Shown here: one piece after another, positions 42,511 through 49,798 of the stretch
Layout: each line of letters starts with the position of its first letter
Numbering within the stretch: the stretch's first letter is position 1
Made by a program: the position numbers and the translations under genes
NCBI RefSeq assembly: GCF_042680725.1
Contig: NZ_JBHUEK010000004.1
Coordinates: forward strand, 300,827 to 364,826
DNA length: 64,000 nt
Direction: 5' to 3'
Source: Ferdinandcohnia salidurans
GTDB taxonomy: Bacteria > Bacillota > Bacilli > Bacillales > Bacillaceae_L
Notes under the pieces: model-generated
The model's database searches: none
What the model was told of the DNA's origin: nothing
What the model saw: the letters and a program-made list of their open reading frames with translations, nothing else

Positions 42511-43131
42511 ATGATGGGAGACGATGTGAAAAAAATTAAGATTGCCATAAATGGAGGCATTGGCTTTGGTGCAAAACTGAAAACGAAGCAACTTGTGGCC
42601 ATTTCTAAATATATGAATGAAGATGAGGAGCTTGAATTGACGACATTTCAACAGCTCTACATCGAAATCCCTGAAGATCAAAAGGAAGAAATCATGGAAG
42701 AATTCGAGCGGGTGGGGTTAACTTGTTTTCCAGTCGGAAATTTCGTTAAGAGTTTAAGAACGTGCAATTTTTGCAAGGGGGAAGAGGAAGAAGGCATGCC
42801 GGTTGCAAAAGAGATCAATCGTCGTATTGCTGGGAAGCCTGTCCCATTTACTCTTAAGGTGGCATATACGGGGTGCCCGGTTGGTTGCGGTGAGCCGTTG
42901 GTTAACGATATCGGGATTATGAAAATGAAAGACCACTATGATTTATATGTTGGTGGGAAAGCAAAAGGAAAGGATGCTGAGGTAGGTACCTTATTGCAGG
43001 AGAACCTCACACCAGACGAGCTCTATGATTCTATCGAAAAAATCATTTCTACATATGCAGAACAGGGTAAAAAGCGGGAGCAATTTTATAAATTCGTTAA
43101 GCGAAGAGGGAAGGAAGAACTTATTAAGTAA
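42511..43131 (+). CDS. Small nitrite/sulfite-reductase-like (siroheme/4Fe-4S) protein
   Basis: The 206-residue protein has an N-terminal ferredoxin-like half domain (IAINGGIGFGAKL...TTFQQLYIEIPE) and a C-terminal 4Fe-4S siroheme-type domain with TGCPVGCGEPLVNDIGI, the Cx3C half of the cluster motif. The other half reads RTCNFCKG, that is Cx2C instead of the usual Cx5C. It is far shorter than NirB or CysI, so it may be a cluster-binding electron carrier rather than a six-electron reductase. ATG 42511 follows AGGGGTG. The CsoR-type operator upstream links it to copper. Confidence 0.75.
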   Translation: MMGDDVKKIKIAINGGIGFGAKLKTKQLVAISKYMNEDEELELTTFQQLYIEIPEDQKEEIMEEFERVGLTCFPVGNFVKSLRTCNFCKGEEEEGMPVAKEINRRIAGKPVPFTLKVAYTGCPVGCGEPLVNDIGIMKMKDHYDLYVGGKAKGKDAEVGTLLQENLTPDELYDSIEKIISTYAEQGKKREQFYKFVKRRGKEELIK

Positions 43132-43164
43132 ATAGGTGGGACCCTCTGTCCCATCTATTTTTTT
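43130..43164. terminator. Terminator built on a GGGAC/GTCCC palindrome
   Basis: AAATAGGTGGGAC pairs with GTCCCATCTATTT and is followed by TTTT. The core matches the dispersed REP-like family, suggesting a repeat that serves as a terminator. Confidence 0.8.
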
Positions 43165-43763
43165 ATCACTGGTTTCACAACAGAATCAGCCCGATTGTAT
43201 TTGATTATTTCGAGGAGTTGTTCTGCCATGAATTGCGGACTGTATTTAAACCCGCCATTAATCCATTCAACGACCATCCCTAATATTGCATATGCTTGGT
43301 AATTTGCGTGAATCTCTCTATCAATTTTAGAATTGGTGAGTGCGTCATGCAAGTCAGTTAAGACGAGATCCTTTAAGACAGTACAGAACTTATTTTGAAA
43401 GCCTGTTAAAGTGTTTGTCTTGACGATATGCGAATAAAACTTTGCGTATTTATAGACATGGTCAAATATTTTTACCGCGGACGTAGATAGTTTTTTAATT
43501 TCTAAAACTTCAACGCCTTTATATGGTTCACGATAAGATTCAATCAAATCGGTGATCACTTCATCCATAATCTCATGCAGAATATCTTCCTTATATTGAA
43601 AATGCTTATAAAATGTACCCCGATTTAGATCCGCAACTCGTACAATATCTGATATCGAGATCTCCTTTAAATCTTTTTCATTCATTAAAGATAGTAAAGC
43701 ATCTTTCATTGCTCGTTTTGACTTCACAATTCTTCGGTCAAGATAGTCATTATTACTAGACAT
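43155..43763 (-). CDS. TetR/AcrR family transcriptional regulator
   Basis: The 202-residue repressor has an N-terminal TetR HTH (KRAMKDALLSLMNEKDLKEISISDIVRVADLNRGTFYKHFQYKEDILHEI, residues 15-65) and an all-helical ligand domain. ATG 43763 is preferred because GGGAGG is 6 bases upstream; ATG 43769 touches it. It diverges from an SDR gene. The shared 188 bp contain two copies of a 14-bp near-palindrome, a likely operator pair. Confidence 0.88.
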   Translation of the reverse strand: MSSNNDYLDRRIVKSKRAMKDALLSLMNEKDLKEISISDIVRVADLNRGTFYKHFQYKEDILHEIMDEVITDLIESYREPYKGVEVLEIKKLSTSAVKIFDHVYKYAKFYSHIVKTNTLTGFQNKFCTVLKDLVLTDLHDALTNSKIDREIHANYQAYAILGMVVEWINGGFKYSPQFMAEQLLEIIKYNRADSVVKPVIKK

Positions 43764-43818
43764 AAACATCCTCCCATGTTTTATAAAACAAAAATACTAG
43801 ACAAAATCATATATTTTT

Positions 43819-43832
43819 GTTCATTAGTGAAC
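43819..43832. promoter_or_regulatory. Candidate TetR operator, site 1
   Basis: GTTCATTAGTGAAC is a near-perfect palindrome (5-bp arms) 56 bases upstream of the tetR start. It is repeated with one base change at 43894. Confidence 0.6.
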
Positions 43833-43877
43833 ACTTAGTCATGGTTTTGCTGATTGTAAGCGTATTATTCATCTTAT

Positions 43878-43911
43878 TATACTATAGGTAGTTGTTGATT
43901 AGTGAACAACT
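43878..43911 (+). promoter_or_regulatory. SDR promoter with candidate TetR operator, site 2
   Basis: TATACT (43878-43883) has TTGTAA 18 bp upstream as a possible -35. Directly downstream is GTTGATTAGTGAAC (43894-43907), extended by AGTTGTT/AACAACT flanks. The site would cover the start point of SDR transcription. Confidence 0.6.
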
Positions 43912-43951
43912 GTTTATTAAAATGCATTCTATCATATGTGGAGGAATGAAC

Positions 43952-44710
43952 ATGAGACTAGAGAATAAAGTAGCTGTTGTTACTGGTGCCGCTTCTGGTA
44001 TGGGAAAATCGATTGCAATCCTGTACGCAAATGAAGGGGCAAAAGTAGTGGTTTCTGATATTAATATTGAAGCTGCTAAAGCAACTGTTGATGAAATTAA
44101 GGCAATTGGCGGAGAAGCTATCGCTGTTATGACCAATGTTGCAAAAGAAGAAGACATTCAACACTTAATTAATTCTGCTGTAACGAAGTATGGAACAGTA
44201 GATATTTTAGTAAATAATGCAGGAATTATGGACAACTTTGAACCAGCTGGGGAAATTGAAGACGAGAAATGGGAAAGAATTTTTGCAGTCAATACAACGA
44301 GCGTGATGCGTGCAACACGTAAAGTACTGCCAATCTTTTTAGAGAAAAAGGCTGGGGTTATTATCAACGTTGCTTCTGCAGGCGGACTTCAAGGGGCAAG
44401 AGCGGGTGCTGCCTATACAGCTTCTAAGCATGCGGTTGTTGGATTCACGAAAAACACAGGATTCATGTATGCGCAAAGTGGGATTCGTTGTAACGCGATC
44501 GCACCAGGAGGTGTTGAGACAAACATCAGTGCCTCAATGACTGGCAGAAGTGATTTTGGAATGGGCCGTATCATGCCAGGATTGGCCCTCAATCCACGTA
44601 CAGGAAAACCAGAAGAAATCGCTAGTATCGCACTATTCCTTGCTTCAGATGACGCAAGTTTTGTCAACGGAACAGTTATCACCGGAGATGCAGGTTGGAC
44701 CGCGTATTAA
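43952..44710 (+). CDS. Short-chain dehydrogenase/reductase (SDR)
   Basis: The 252-residue classical SDR has the cofactor-binding TGAASGMG (about residues 12-19), NNAG, a catalytic Ser in NVASAGG, and catalytic YTASK (YxxxK). An acidic residue after strand 2 (VVSDIN) suggests NAD rather than NADP. ATG 43952 follows TGGAGGAATGAAC. It is probably repressed by the divergent TetR protein. The substrate is unknown. Confidence 0.9.
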   Translation: MRLENKVAVVTGAASGMGKSIAILYANEGAKVVVSDINIEAAKATVDEIKAIGGEAIAVMTNVAKEEDIQHLINSAVTKYGTVDILVNNAGIMDNFEPAGEIEDEKWERIFAVNTTSVMRATRKVLPIFLEKKAGVIINVASAGGLQGARAGAAYTASKHAVVGFTKNTGFMYAQSGIRCNAIAPGGVETNISASMTGRSDFGMGRIMPGLALNPRTGKPEEIASIALFLASDDASFVNGTVITGDAGWTAY

Positions 44711-44714
44711 GAAA

Positions 44715-44760
44715 TGCAAAAAGCTTGGGCCACATATGGTGATCCAAGCTTTTTTGCATA
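44715..44760. terminator. Terminator of the SDR gene
   Basis: ATGCAAAAAGCTTGG pairs with CCAAGCTTTTTTGCAT across a long loop; T-rich on both strands. Confidence 0.85.
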
Positions 44761-44807
44761 TTTAATAATTTAACTCAAGATTAGGTCCTGGAGAAAATAG
44801 ATAAGAT

Positions 44808-45011
44808 TTAAAAGTTTTTCCAACGTATCGAACCATAACCAGTATGTGGGTGTCCTTTAGATTGTACTTTAAAATATTCATGTTCTAATTCGGGCAGGGA
44901 TAATTCAAATAGATGTTTTCCATCCTTTTTATATTGATTACACTCAATTAGTTTCCGAATGATCTCATTTTTACGTTTCTCATCAGCATCTTTTAATAAG
45001 GCCATCATCAT
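44808..45011 (-). CDS. FbpA-like small basic protein (Fur-regulated basic protein family)
   Basis: The 67-residue protein resembles FbpA, a small basic protein that in B. subtilis helps the iron-sparing response. LLKDADEKRKNEIIRKLIECNQYKKDGKHLFELSLPELEHEYF matches the family core at residues 5-47. The C-terminal 20 residues (KGHPHTGYGSIRW) are not part of the FbpA I know. AAGGAGAG precedes three consecutive ATG codons. An S-box riboswitch lies upstream, and no Fur box was seen, so control by SAM rather than iron is suggested. Confidence 0.7.
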   Translation of the reverse strand: MMMALLKDADEKRKNEIIRKLIECNQYKKDGKHLFELSLPELEHEYFKVQSKGHPHTGYGSIRWKNF

Positions 45012-45013
45012 AA

Positions 45014-45097
45014 CTCTCCTTTCGTAATTGGCTTTTTAGAAGACCCAATAACAAGATAAGAAGAGGCTTTTTTATGATTAGGATAACCTCACTTATC
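45014..45097 (-). promoter_or_regulatory. Expression platform of the S-box riboswitch (translational)
   Basis: On the minus strand CTCTTCTT (45065-45058) is complementary to the ribosome site AAGGAGAG (45021-45014), with one G-U pair. CTTATC (45060-45055) overlaps this anti-ribosome-site element and can pair with GATAAG (45097-45092), the 3' strand of aptamer helix P1. With SAM, P1 forms and the anti-site is free to block the ribosome site. Without SAM the hairpin traps the anti-site. Confidence 0.6.
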
Positions 45098-45192
45098 TTT
45101 CAAGCTTGTTAGCTTGCAGGATTTAGCACAGTATTCAACGAATCTGTTGCTGAGGTTTCTCAGGGCCAGCCCCTCCACCTCTCTTGATAAGT
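45091..45192 (-). promoter_or_regulatory. SAM-I (S-box) riboswitch aptamer
   Basis: The minus strand carries the S-box hallmarks in order: CTTATCAAGAGAGGTGGAGG, GGCTGGCCCTGAGAAACCTC, AGCAACAG, a variable P3 arm, TGCTAAATCCTGC, and AAAGATAAG closing P1 with the first CTTATC. All core blocks of the family are recognisable by eye. It lies about 80 bases upstream of the FbpA-like gene and nothing else is downstream. Confidence 0.92.
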
Positions 45193-45346
45193 TTTATTAA
45201 TTTTTACAATTGAAACACCTTATATACAGTTTAAACTTATTATTCATATGTGTCTACTTGTATTTAAAGTGGAGTGCAAAATGTAATGAATCCGTAATAA
45301 AAACGATGGTAATAACTATTAATATAAAATCACTATTAAATGGAAA

Positions 45347-45394
45347 AAAGAGACATGGTTCATAACCTTACTAGGCTAATGAACCATGTCTCTC
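45347..45394 (-). terminator. Terminator of the interrupted VOC gene
   Basis: GAGACATGGTTCAT pairs with ATGAACCATGTCTC. On the minus strand it runs into six T, immediately after the TGA of the read-through frame. Confidence 0.88.
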
Positions 45395-46352
45395 AATCCC
45401 ATAATATGATTTTTAGTTGATTACCAGAAGGGTCCTCTGTCGCAATGACCTCATTTTCTTCTGTGAATGTAAACCCAAACCGTGTTAAATCTGATTTTGC
45501 TTGCATATATTCTTCTTTCGTAAAATGAACCTCCTAATAACGCAATCCTAGAGCGTTATTAGGAGGTGTAGGTAAACCCTCGCCAGCCCAAGTGTTCATT
45601 CCGATGTGATGGTGATAATCATCTTTTGACACGAATAACATTTGGGAATCTTGAGATACGACATTGAATCCTAAAGCATCCACATAGAATTTATGTGATT
45701 CCTCGATACTGGACACTTGTAAGTGCATATGTCCTAATCTCGTATTACTGGATAAACCTTTCCATTCTTTACCGTTAATTTCAGAAAGTAAACCTTTGAC
45801 ATCTAACTCGTACGTTCCGCCTACATATCCGCCTTCGTTATCCTCAAGCCAAAGGTCTGGATTTCTGTCTACATAGATTTCAATTCCGTTAAGATCAGGG
45901 TCCGCAAGGTAAATTGCTTCACTATACTGATGATCAGACACACCCTGGAGCGGGTACTCTGAATCTATTAAATGTTGTAACGTTAAGGCCAGTTCTTCTC
46001 TGTTTGGCACTAATATGGCGAAATGAAACAAACCTGTGGTTCTCATTGGTCTTTCAACAAATGAGCTTTCCTCAATTAATGTTAAAAGAGGAGTTTCTCC
46101 ATCAGTTGCTAATTTCGCGGTATTTCCGTTCTTTTCTAATAATTTTAAACCTATGATATCTTGATAAAATTTTAGTGAGTTATCTAAGTTAGAAACTTGT
46201 AGTTCAACGTAGCCAAGTCTTGGCTCCATTTCACCGGTATAATTTAATAATTTTTCATGATTTTTTTCCCAAGGTTTGAATACTAGAAGTGGGATAGCTA
46301 AGACAATCAATAAAATAGTAGTTAGCCAAATCAAGTTCTTTATGTTTTTCAT
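45393..46352 (-). pseudogene. Membrane-anchored two-domain VOC (CatE-like) protein interrupted by an in-frame TAG
   Basis: The frame has one N-terminal membrane helix (about residues 7-25) and two VOC modules as in catechol-2,3-dioxygenase-like CatE/YfiE proteins. It shows LGYVELQVSNLDNSLKFYQDIIG, FHFAILVP, DLNGIEIYVD, then LGHMHLQVSSIEESHKFYVDALG and DYHHHIGMNTW. Translation stops at TAG 45536-45534 after NALGLRY. The same frame then continues for 46 codons, EVHFTKEEYM through EDPSGNQLKIILWD, to TGA at 45393. That tail is the normal C-terminal strand pair of the family. A single base change would explain the break. The short product (272 aa) may still fold. Confidence 0.8.
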
Positions 46353-46379
46353 ATGTTGACCTCATAAAAATAATAGAAT

Positions 46380-46416
46380 AACAGGCATACGATGGTATAG
46401 TGAACCGTATGCCTGT
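46380..46416 (-). terminator. Hairpin terminator downstream of ywnB
   Basis: ACAGGCATACG pairs with CGTATGCCTGT and is followed on the minus strand by a T-rich tract. Confidence 0.65.
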
Positions 46417-46432
46417 AATAATTCATCTGTTC

Positions 46433-46461
46433 TGGGACAAGGGATCTGTCCCTGTGTCCCA
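46433..46461. repeat. REP-like GGGACA/TGTCCC palindrome
   Basis: TGGGACAAGGGATCTGTCC continues as CTGTGTCCCA, nearly identical to the copy at 30891. It ends one base before the ywnB stop codon. Confidence 0.7.
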
Positions 46462-47097
46462 TTAAGCTTCGCCGACGACTGTGAATCTTTGGTTAAGGTG
46501 TTTTGGGTTTTCGATTTCGTCGACTACTGCAATAGCGAAGTCAGCGTAGCTAATGTAGCTTTCTCCTTTAGAGTTGACTAGTAAATTGTCTTTACCAGTT
46601 TGATAAGCACCAGTTCTTTTTCCCTCTGGATTGAATACTGCAGAAGGACTGATGAATGTCCAAGTGATATCTGCTGTTTCTATTAATTCTTGAAAGTTTC
46701 TTGCCTGACCTTTCGCAGTTGGTTTAACAAAGTCTGGAAATTCTGGTGTGTCGATGAGTTGTAGAGTTTTAGCCTCATCAACATAAAGACTTCCTGCACC
46801 ACCAACAACAATGATTCTTGTATCTGTTCCTTTAACAGCCTCAATTAATGCATGGCCAGCATCAACATGGGCTTGTTCTTCACCAAGTGGCGCACCAAAT
46901 GCGTTGACCACTACATCGAGATGTTCAACATCGGCTGATTTTAACTCTAATACATTTTTTTCTATGACAGACACCTGATCGTTTTGCACTTTAGATGCAT
47001 CCCTAACGATTGCTGTAACTTCATGTCCTCTTTCAACAGCCTCTTTTAAAATAAGGCTTCCTGCTTTACCGCTTGCACCAATAATTCCAACTTTCAT
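46462..47097 (-). CDS. ywnB: NAD(P)-binding oxidoreductase-like protein (YwnB type)
   Basis: The 211-residue atypical SDR has an N-terminal GIIGASGKAGSLI cofactor-binding loop (residues 4-16), VVNAFGAP, and IIVVGGAGSLYVD. It lacks an obvious YxxxK, as in other YwnB/NmrA-like reductase-fold proteins. The divergent Rrf2-family gene matches ywnA, its neighbour in B. subtilis. TAGGAGG precedes the ATG. The role is unknown; the pair may respond to redox or electrophile stress. Confidence 0.85.
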   Translation of the reverse strand: MKVGIIGASGKAGSLILKEAVERGHEVTAIVRDASKVQNDQVSVIEKNVLELKSADVEHLDVVVNAFGAPLGEEQAHVDAGHALIEAVKGTDTRIIVVGGAGSLYVDEAKTLQLIDTPEFPDFVKPTAKGQARNFQELIETADITWTFISPSAVFNPEGKRTGAYQTGKDNLLVNSKGESYISYADFAIAVVDEIENPKHLNQRFTVVGEA

Positions 47098-47137
47098 GAT
47101 CTATTCCTCCTATGTGATTTAACTTGTAATTTAATTG

Positions 47138-47172
47138 ATTACATGTAATGATTATAGTTACATGTGTTGTAA
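47138..47172. promoter_or_regulatory. Candidate YwnA operators
   Basis: ATTACATGTAAT (47138-47149) is a perfect 12-bp palindrome. TTACATGTGTTGTAA (47158-47172) repeats TTACATGT and ends in its near complement. Both lie in the ywnB-ywnA gap, the expected location for a self-regulating Rrf2 protein. Confidence 0.5.
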
Positions 47173-47240
47173 ATGTCAATACATTCAACTTTTAAGGTAT
47201 AATAAACGTATGACTAGGAATGAAAGAAAGGTGACAATCG

Positions 47241-47693
47241 ATGTCCATCAGTAGCAGATTTTCTGTTGGAATTCATATACTTTCCCTCATAGAGATAACG
47301 AAAGAGGGGGAATGTTCATCAGGATTTTTAGCATCAAGTGTGAATACAAACCCAGTAGTTATTAGAAAAATTATGGGAATGCTTAAAAAAGCAAATTTAA
47401 TTGAAGTACACCCAGGAGTTGCTGGTGCAAAACTAATCAGAAAGCCAGCAGAAATTACAATGCTAGATGTGTATAAGGCCGTTGATGTGGTAAGAGAAGG
47501 AGAGCTTTTTAGCGTTCATGACAACCCAAATCCAGAATGCCCCGTCGGTAGAAATATTCAAAATGCAATTGAACCCTTATTTACACAGGCCCAATTTGCC
47601 ATGGAAAAAATTTTAGCAAACGTAACCCTAAACGACATCATAAATGGCATTAACGAAAATGGGACAGAGGGACAGGTCCAGTGTCCCAGATGA
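47241..47693 (+). CDS. ywnA: Rrf2 family transcriptional regulator (YwnA type)
   Basis: The 150-residue Rrf2 winged-helix regulator shows RFSVGIHILSLIEI at the start, the recognition region NPVVIRKIMGMLKKANLIEVHPG and a C-terminal wing-helix. It lacks the three clustered Cys of iron-sulfur IscR; one Cys sits in NPECPVG and one in GECSSG. GGTGAC precedes the ATG. The last ten residues (GTEGQVQCPR) are encoded by a REP-like repeat at 47661, so the C-terminus has probably been altered by repeat insertion. Confidence 0.88.
   Translation: MSISSRFSVGIHILSLIEITKEGECSSGFLASSVNTNPVVIRKIMGMLKKANLIEVHPGVAGAKLIRKPAEITMLDVYKAVDVVREGELFSVHDNPNPECPVGRNIQNAIEPLFTQAQFAMEKILANVTLNDIINGINENGTEGQVQCPR
47661..47689. 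repeat. REP-like palindrome inside the 3' end of ywnA
   Basis: GGGACAGAGGGACAGGTCC followed by AGTGTCCCAGA belongs to the dispersed family. It supplies codons 141-150, and the stop codon follows directly. Confidence 0.75.
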
Positions 47694-47716
47694 GATATGA
47701 AAATTTTAGGTTGATA

Positions 47717-47757
47717 AAGAGGGTGTCGATCCACAAATGGATCGATGCTCTTTTTTT
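47717..47757 (+). terminator. Terminator of ywnA
   Basis: AAGAGGGTGTCGATCCA pairs with TGGATCGATGCTCTT (two irregular pairs) and is followed by TTTTT. Confidence 0.85.
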
Positions 47758-47787
47758 GTAATTAAAACACTAAATATGACAGAAATT

Positions 47788-47994
47788 TTGGTTAAAAACG
47801 GAAAAAATGCAACGAAAACATCGTATATGCTAGGATTTTTGGATAATCGTGGAAAAAGACGTAACATAAACACCATATATAGCAAGGGTGTTGGACATAT
47901 ATGGAAAATGTAATAACATAAACACCAGGTATACTAGGACTTTTGGATATCATTGGAAAATATCCTGGAAGAAAACACCATATACGACTAAAAC
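47788..47994 (+). repeat. Second array of the 52-bp repeat family (4 units)
   Basis: Units start at 47788, 47839, 47891 and 47943 (51, 52 and 52 bp), each with TTGG, then GGAAAA, then a CATAAACACC-like block and an ATA-rich end. TTGGAT, TGGAAAAAG, GTA and CATAAA occur at the same offsets as in the array at 15907, so the two arrays are related although 32 kb apart. The 400 bp between ywnA and the ABC gene hold only the ywnA terminator and this array. Confidence 0.75.
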
Positions 47995-48098
47995 GCTAAA
48001 TGGATAAACCATTCTTTACACTTTCTTTATACTTTTCTAGTCTATTTATTTATACATACAACTTATTCTAAATGTACAACATCGAAAGGATGATAGCT

Positions 48099-49016
48099 AT
48101 GTCAGAAACGATTCTTAAAGCAACCAATGTTTCAAAAATATATGGTAAACATAAAGCACTGGATAAGGTATCGATCGAAATCAAACGAGGTATGATTTAC
48201 GGCTTAATCGGAGAGAACGGTGCTGGAAAATCAACCTTCATGCGCATCGTTATGGGATTAATCAAAATCGATGAAGGTAACATCGAGTTGTTTGGGGAAA
48301 CAAGTTCGAGGGGATTGCAACAGGCGCGTCGAAAAATGGGTCAATCGATTGAAACGCCAGCCCTTTATCCGGAATTAACGGCCCGAGAGAATCTAAAAGT
48401 ACAAGCAGCAAACGGTGGTGTGAGCAACCGAGAGATTGATGATTTACTTCGCTTAATGAACCTTAGTCATACTGGTAAGAAGAAAACGAAAAACTTCTCG
48501 TTAGGGATGCGCCAACGTTTAGCGATTGCCTCAACACTTATTACAAACCCTGAGTTCTTAATTTTAGATGAGCCGATAAATGGTCTAGATCCATCGGGAA
48601 TAGTAGAAATGCGTGAAATTATTCAACGATTGGTTACAGAACGGGGAATTACCGTTTTACTATCAAGTCACATACTTGATGAACTTTCGCAAATCGCTAC
48701 ACATTACGGTATTCTTCATAATGGAAAAATCATTAGTGAACTTTCAAAGGAAGAACTGGCTCGTGAAACTCGTCAATACATTGAAATAGAAACAACTGAG
48801 GTTCAAAAAGCAGTTGTCGTACTAGATGAATTAGGAATAAAGGATTACGCGGTCGTAAATAGCTCTGAAATTAATATATACGAAAAATTAGATAATGTTG
48901 CTGCAATCAATCGTTCGTTAGTGTTAGCTGATGTGGACGTTTCGCGAATTGGAACAACTAGACAAAAACTCGAAGATTATTTCTTACAATTAACAGGGGG
49001 AAACACTCATGCTTAA
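48099..49016 (+). CDS. ABC transporter ATP-binding protein (BcrA/lantibiotic-immunity type)
   Basis: The 305-residue protein has an ABC ATPase domain: Walker A GENGAGKST, Q-loop MGQSIE, a signature FSLGMRQRL, Walker B FLILDEPINGLD and switch His SSHIL. It is followed by a C-terminal domain of about 90 residues typical of bacitracin- or lantibiotic-type exporters. ATG 48099 follows AAAGGATG. It overlaps the permease gene by 8 bases. With the regulator and kinase genes downstream it forms a four-gene antimicrobial-peptide-response unit. Confidence 0.88.
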   Translation: MSETILKATNVSKIYGKHKALDKVSIEIKRGMIYGLIGENGAGKSTFMRIVMGLIKIDEGNIELFGETSSRGLQQARRKMGQSIETPALYPELTARENLKVQAANGGVSNREIDDLLRLMNLSHTGKKKTKNFSLGMRQRLAIASTLITNPEFLILDEPINGLDPSGIVEMREIIQRLVTERGITVLLSSHILDELSQIATHYGILHNGKIISELSKEELARETRQYIEIETTEVQKAVVVLDELGIKDYAVVNSSEINIYEKLDNVAAINRSLVLADVDVSRIGTTRQKLEDYFLQLTGGNTHA

Positions 49017-49788
49017 TCTTTTAACAGCAGAGAGAATTAAATTATTTCGAAGTAAAAAACTATGGATTGTTTTAAGTATTTTTTCGTTACTTCCTATTTA
49101 TCAAGCAATTAATAGCAGAATAGCCGTGCATTATGGAACAAAACTCGTTCAAGCCGTTGATACAGTTATTAATGGAGCAACAGGTATTTTAATGATGGAG
49201 AAAAATGCATTAACCATTTTACTTGTCATAAGCGCTTTTGTCAGTTTTTTTGTTGGAGAAGAATTTCAAAATGGAACGATTCGAAATGCACTTTCATTAG
49301 GGCGTAGCCGTACACATTATTATCTCTCGAAATTTGTGACAGCCGCACTCCTAACTTTATTTAGTGTCATTATACTGACTGCAATTGGTATGATCAGTTA
49401 CACAGTGGTATTTGGTTTTGGAGAATTTGCAGAGATAGGTGATTATTTTAACTTCACTTTCAAAGCCTTTAGCACCCTCTATTTATTAATTTTAGCGAAT
49501 GTTTCAATCTATGTAGCGATTAGCTTTTTAACCAAGAATAGCGCTATCTCCCTTGTTTGGAGTTTTATATATACGATTGGGACGGGTTTTGGTGCGGGTA
49601 TTTTCCAACAAACCGAACATTTTAAGCAGGTCACATTCTGGTTTACGGAATCATTCTTGTTTTATTCAGATTTCGCTAGTCCAGTTGATATTGCGAGGTA
49701 TCCAGAGATGGTATTGGTAAGTATCATTACAATTGTGTTAACATCAGGTTTAGGAATTCTATTTTTTAACCGAACTGATATTAAGTAG
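49009..49788 (+). CDS. ABC transporter permease (partner of the preceding ATPase)
   Basis: The 259-residue permease has six hydrophobic segments: one near residues 18-36, then pairs at about 60-80, 105-130, 145-185 and 220-255. EEFQNGTIRNALSLGRSRTHYYLSKF is the conserved cytoplasmic motif of BcrB/ABC-2 permeases. Translational coupling with the ATPase is implied by the 8-base overlap. The substrate is probably an antimicrobial peptide or lipid-bound antibiotic, judged from the neighbouring two-component system. Confidence 0.85.
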   Translation: MLNLLTAERIKLFRSKKLWIVLSIFSLLPIYQAINSRIAVHYGTKLVQAVDTVINGATGILMMEKNALTILLVISAFVSFFVGEEFQNGTIRNALSLGRSRTHYYLSKFVTAALLTLFSVIILTAIGMISYTVVFGFGEFAEIGDYFNFTFKAFSTLYLLILANVSIYVAISFLTKNSAISLVWSFIYTIGTGFGAGIFQQTEHFKQVTFWFTESFLFYSDFASPVDIARYPEMVLVSIITIVLTSGLGILFFNRTDIK

Positions 49789-49798
49789 GTCGATCAAA

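Noticed and set aside
44763..45060. Fur box in front of the FbpA-like gene
   Set aside because: No sequence close to the 15-bp or 19-bp Fur consensus was seen; the clear control element is the S-box riboswitch.
45534..45536. Recoded TAG (pyrrolysine or programmed read-through)
   Set aside because: No pyrrolysine machinery is expected in this family and no read-through signal is visible; a nonsense mutation is simpler.
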